Assembly: GCA_966080355.1 (NCBI GenBank)
Contig: CBHROW010000243.1
Span: 1-8,532 of the forward strand
Direction of reading: 5' to 3'
Origin: Chryseosolibacter sp966080355
GTDB taxonomy: Bacteria > Bacteroidota > Bacteroidia > Cytophagales > Cyclobacteriaceae
Length of the DNA: 8,532 nt
Part shown: positions 6,994-8,532 of the stretch, piece by piece
Position numbering within the stretch: position 1 is the stretch's first letter
How the letters are laid out: every line of letters starts with the position of its first letter
Notes under the pieces: model-generated
Told to the model about the DNA's origin: nothing
What the model saw: only the letters and a program-made list of their open reading frames with translations
The model's database searches: none
Translations under genes and position numbers: made by a program

Positions 6994-7734
6994 CTATCCA
7001 AGGTCTTTCTCCAGTTCGTCTACTTTTGCCTGTGCCTCTGTCTTACCGAGAGAAAGGGCCATCTTATAAAGTTCAAGAGCTTCACGTTTTGTTTCCTTCT
7101 TTTTGCGCGGAGCAAACTTGGTGCGATCAGCAGCTTTCTCGAGGGCTTGGGCCTGAGCGAAATAAGCGTTAGCCTGATCATTCTTAGCCTGTACATTCAT
7201 CTCCTGAACGCGAGATTCAAGAGCCGCCAGATTCTCTTCACGTACTTTGATCGTTTCCGTGTTCAGGCTGATCACCGAATCGCGCTGATTGACCGTTCTT
7301 GAGAGCGACTGATTTTCTGTACGGATTTTCTGGACTTCTCCTTCCAGCGCTGCAATCTGTTGTGTTCTCGCAAGCAGGTCGGCCTTCAAACGTTTGATCG
7401 TTCCCGCATAGATCCTTGAATTCTTTGCAGACTTCTCCAGATCAGCAATCTTCGCCTGTGTTTCTCTCACGTATTTACTAATGTCGGAAAGCCGGTCTTT
7501 GTAATTCTTGTATGAAGTTCCTTCCACCATGTCGGTCCGAAGCAACTGACGGTTGGCATCGATCGAATCAATCAGTACACCCACGTCCTGTAGCGTTTGT
7601 GCTGTTTCCTGACTGGTTACGAGTTCTGTTTGCAAGGAATCGACCTTGGATTGAAGCTCTTTTTCTTTTTTCTCGTTGCTGCAACCCCAGAGCATCCCTA
7701 CTACGGTTAAACCCAGGATGAATTTCTTGATCAT
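6994..7734 (-). CDS. Coiled-coil lipoprotein of unknown function
   Basis: Protein of 246 residues. The N-terminus MIKKFILGLTVVGMLWGC is a type II signal peptide: two Lys, a hydrophobic stretch, then lipobox L15-W16-G17-C18. Cys18 would be lipidated and the protein held in the outer or inner membrane facing the periplasm. The residues after Cys (SNEKKEKE) are charged, which in Bacteroidota can mark surface-exposed lipoproteins; that is only a possibility. Residues about 22-185 are rich in Lys, Glu, Gln and Leu in heptad-like order with few helix breakers, indicating a long coiled coil. The tail (about 190-246), with ALELYKMALSLGK, resembles a single TPR-like helical hairpin. I do not recognise a named family. 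It faces the pigment operon tail to tail and so is a separate unit. The stop (TAG at 6996-6994) is followed by the shared hairpin at 6934-6962. Confidence 0.85.
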   Translation of the reverse strand: MIKKFILGLTVVGMLWGCSNEKKEKELQSKVDSLQTELVTSQETAQTLQDVGVLIDSIDANRQLLRTDMVEGTSYKNYKDRLSDISKYVRETQAKIADLEKSAKNSRIYAGTIKRLKADLLARTQQIAALEGEVQKIRTENQSLSRTVNQRDSVISLNTETIKVREENLAALESRVQEMNVQAKNDQANAYFAQAQALEKAADRTKFAPRKKKETKREALELYKMALSLGKTEAQAKVDELEKDLG

Positions 7735-7755
7735 AATGATTAAAGTTTAATTTTT

Positions 7756-7777
7756 CTTTGTTCGTATAAGAACAAAG
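7756..7777. promoter_or_regulatory. Perfect 8-bp inverted repeat upstream of the lipoprotein gene, candidate operator
   Basis: CTTTGTTC and GAACAAAG flank a 6-nt AT-rich spacer (GTATAA on the + strand, TTATAC on the - strand). The repeat ends 21 nt before the lipoprotein ATG, inside the A/T-rich leader where its promoter or 5' UTR should be. The - strand continues with AAAAATTAAAC. No U run follows on the + strand, so it does not look like a terminator for any + strand gene. It could be a dimeric regulator site, or an mRNA 5' hairpin affecting stability. I could not place a convincing TTTG / TAnnTTTG Bacteroidota promoter pair with correct spacing. Confidence 0.45.
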
Positions 7778-7928
7778 CCCTGTCCACCCGCCTTAATGGC
7801 AAGGATGACACAGTCGAAATGCATTAAACAGGCGTTGAGCAGGTGCTTATGACGATGAAATGAAAATGGCCCGGAAGGCGACCGGCTAATAAGTGCAGAA
7901 TAATTCTACAGGTTGTGGATTGATGATG

Positions 7929-7960
7929 AAAAAACGGCCGGTCGTCAATAACCAGCCGTT
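7929..7960 (-). terminator. Intrinsic terminator of the - strand gene at the right edge
   Basis: Read on the - strand, AACGGCTGGT, an 8-nt loop (TATTGACG) and ACCGGCCGTT form a 10-bp stem containing one U-G pair, followed directly by T's (six in all at 7934-7929, two of them shared with the stem). On the + strand the same position is a C-A mismatch and no T run follows, so the signal is directional. It lies 26 bp past the stop of the broken secreted-protein gene and separates it from the lipoprotein gene. Confidence 0.82.
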
Positions 7961-7986
7961 GTGTCAATTTGCTTTTTTAGCCGTGA

Positions 7987-8532
7987 CTATTTCTTGATCC
8001 GGCTTTTGATAAACCCGCCAAGCTCTTTTCCACTCTTTGCATAAGCTTCTTGTAATCTTGCACCGGTTTCAAAGTCGCCTCCCCATGCGTCACGTCCGTG
8101 AGCTCTCGTGAGTCCGATTTTTGCGATCACTTTGGATGGATTCGCGCTTTCAACAATCCATGCTTCGGCATCGATGAAGGCACGCGCATCACCGACATTC
8201 CATTCCGGGTTCAGTGCGCGTTGTTTTGAAAATAAGGGTGTACGGTGCATTTGCGGCCACTGGTACTCATACCGGAATGTTTTGCAAAGAGCTCGCGAAA
8301 TTGAGGGTCAAAGCGGTCTTTTCGATCGGCAACCCATGCCTTTTCCCATTGTGCTGCGCGACCCGGCTCCTTTTCGTCAAGCTTTGATTTTTTGTCGGCA
8401 AGAGATTCTTTTTCCGTCATCTCTTCTCCCACCATCATGTTGTCGTGGGTAAATTCGGTTTTGAGAGCAGCTTGGCCTTTCAACGCTTTCAGATCTCCCT
8501 CAAGTAGTTTGATTTTCTGCATGCGATGTGGT
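7987..8532 (-). pseudogene. Probable secreted Bacteroidota protein of unknown function, coding sequence split over three frames, 5' end outside window
   Basis: On the - strand one frame is open from the right edge and encodes LLEGDLKALKGQ to FRELFAKHSGM (to about 8268). A second frame then carries VPVAANAPYTLIFKTT and RTEPG (about 8266-8204). The third carries WNVGDARAFIDAEAWIVES to the terminal FIKSRIKK (8202-7987, stop TAG). Joined, these give about 180 residues that read like one protein. I recall a group of Bacteroidota hypothetical secreted proteins with the same order: EGD-L-LKG, ADR-RF-P-FRELF, YTLIFKTT-TEPG-NVG, AEAWIVE-A-P, GRD and RIQEAYAK-GKELG-FIK. No function is known to me. The signal peptide would lie beyond the edge. 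Each change of frame fits one extra base (near 8267, and in the TT at 8203-8204), though a two-base loss is equally possible at the first. A terminator follows at 7929-7960. Confidence 0.72.

Noticed and set aside
6982..6998. Small hairpin GATAG / CTATC over the lipoprotein stop codon
   Set aside because: Only five base pairs and A/T-rich; the adjacent perfect 12-bp hairpin at 6934-6962 is a much better terminator.
7778..7928. Small RNA or promoter elements in the remaining spacer between the two - strand genes
   Set aside because: No convincing Bacteroidota promoter pair, tRNA-like fold, riboswitch pattern or coding frame was found by eye in this stretch.
8220..8280. Single one-base loss in the A run near 8279 joining the outer two frames directly
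   Set aside because: It would give a continuous frame but skip the middle frame, which contains the family-like YTLIFKTT and TEPG segments; two extra bases explain all three segments better.
8108..8452. 114-residue open frame on the + strand opposite the broken secreted-protein gene
   Set aside because: Its composition has no recognisable motif, and the opposite strand carries clear coding segments plus a correctly placed terminator.

Overview
The window looks like chromosomal DNA of a Bacteroidota bacterium, probably of the Cytophagales/Chitinophaga type. The reasons are moderate GC, genes without clear Shine-Dalgarno sites, an A/T-rich leader before the lipoprotein gene, and protein families typical of that phylum. 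The placement below phylum is a guess.

Positions 1-6929 (+ strand) hold the 3' part of a tightly packed operon that enters from the left edge. In order it encodes: an MMPL/RND-type exporter fused to a PlsC-like acyltransferase and a SAM methyltransferase (5' end outside the window, frame broken near 987); an FAD-dependent all-trans-retinol 13,14-reductase/CrtI-like oxidoreductase; a membrane-anchored C45/acyl-CoA:6-APA-acyltransferase-like Ntn hydrolase; an AcpS-type phosphopantetheinyl transferase; and a PaaK-like adenylate-forming ligase. Gaps are 22 bp, 3 bp, then two ATGA stop-start overlaps. As established knowledge, this set resembles flexirubin / aryl-polyene-dialkylresorcinol pigment clusters of Bacteroidota. 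By inference, the ligase activates an aromatic starter acid, AcpS arms carrier proteins, the FAD enzyme adjusts chain unsaturation, the acyltransferases join or process acyl chains, and the exporter moves the product or its lipid carrier. The diagnostic ketosynthases, carrier proteins, ammonia-lyase and DarA/DarB are not in this window and would have to lie upstream.

A perfect 12-bp hairpin at 6934-6962 closes the operon and probably also ends the convergent gene on the - strand. That gene (7734-6994) encodes a coiled-coil lipoprotein. Upstream of it is a perfect 8-bp inverted repeat (7756-7777). Beyond that, a - strand intrinsic terminator (7929-7960) follows a second - strand gene (8532-7987). 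This gene encodes a probable secreted Bacteroidota protein of unknown function whose coding sequence moves through three reading frames.

The window therefore contains three frame disruptions in two genes, between intact genes. Either there is real gene decay or the assembly has uncorrected indels. Nothing seen here requires a wholly new system. The most informative points are the exact deletion junction in the exporter-acyltransferase gene, the unassigned Ntn hydrolase in the pigment operon, and the three-frame gene at the right edge.
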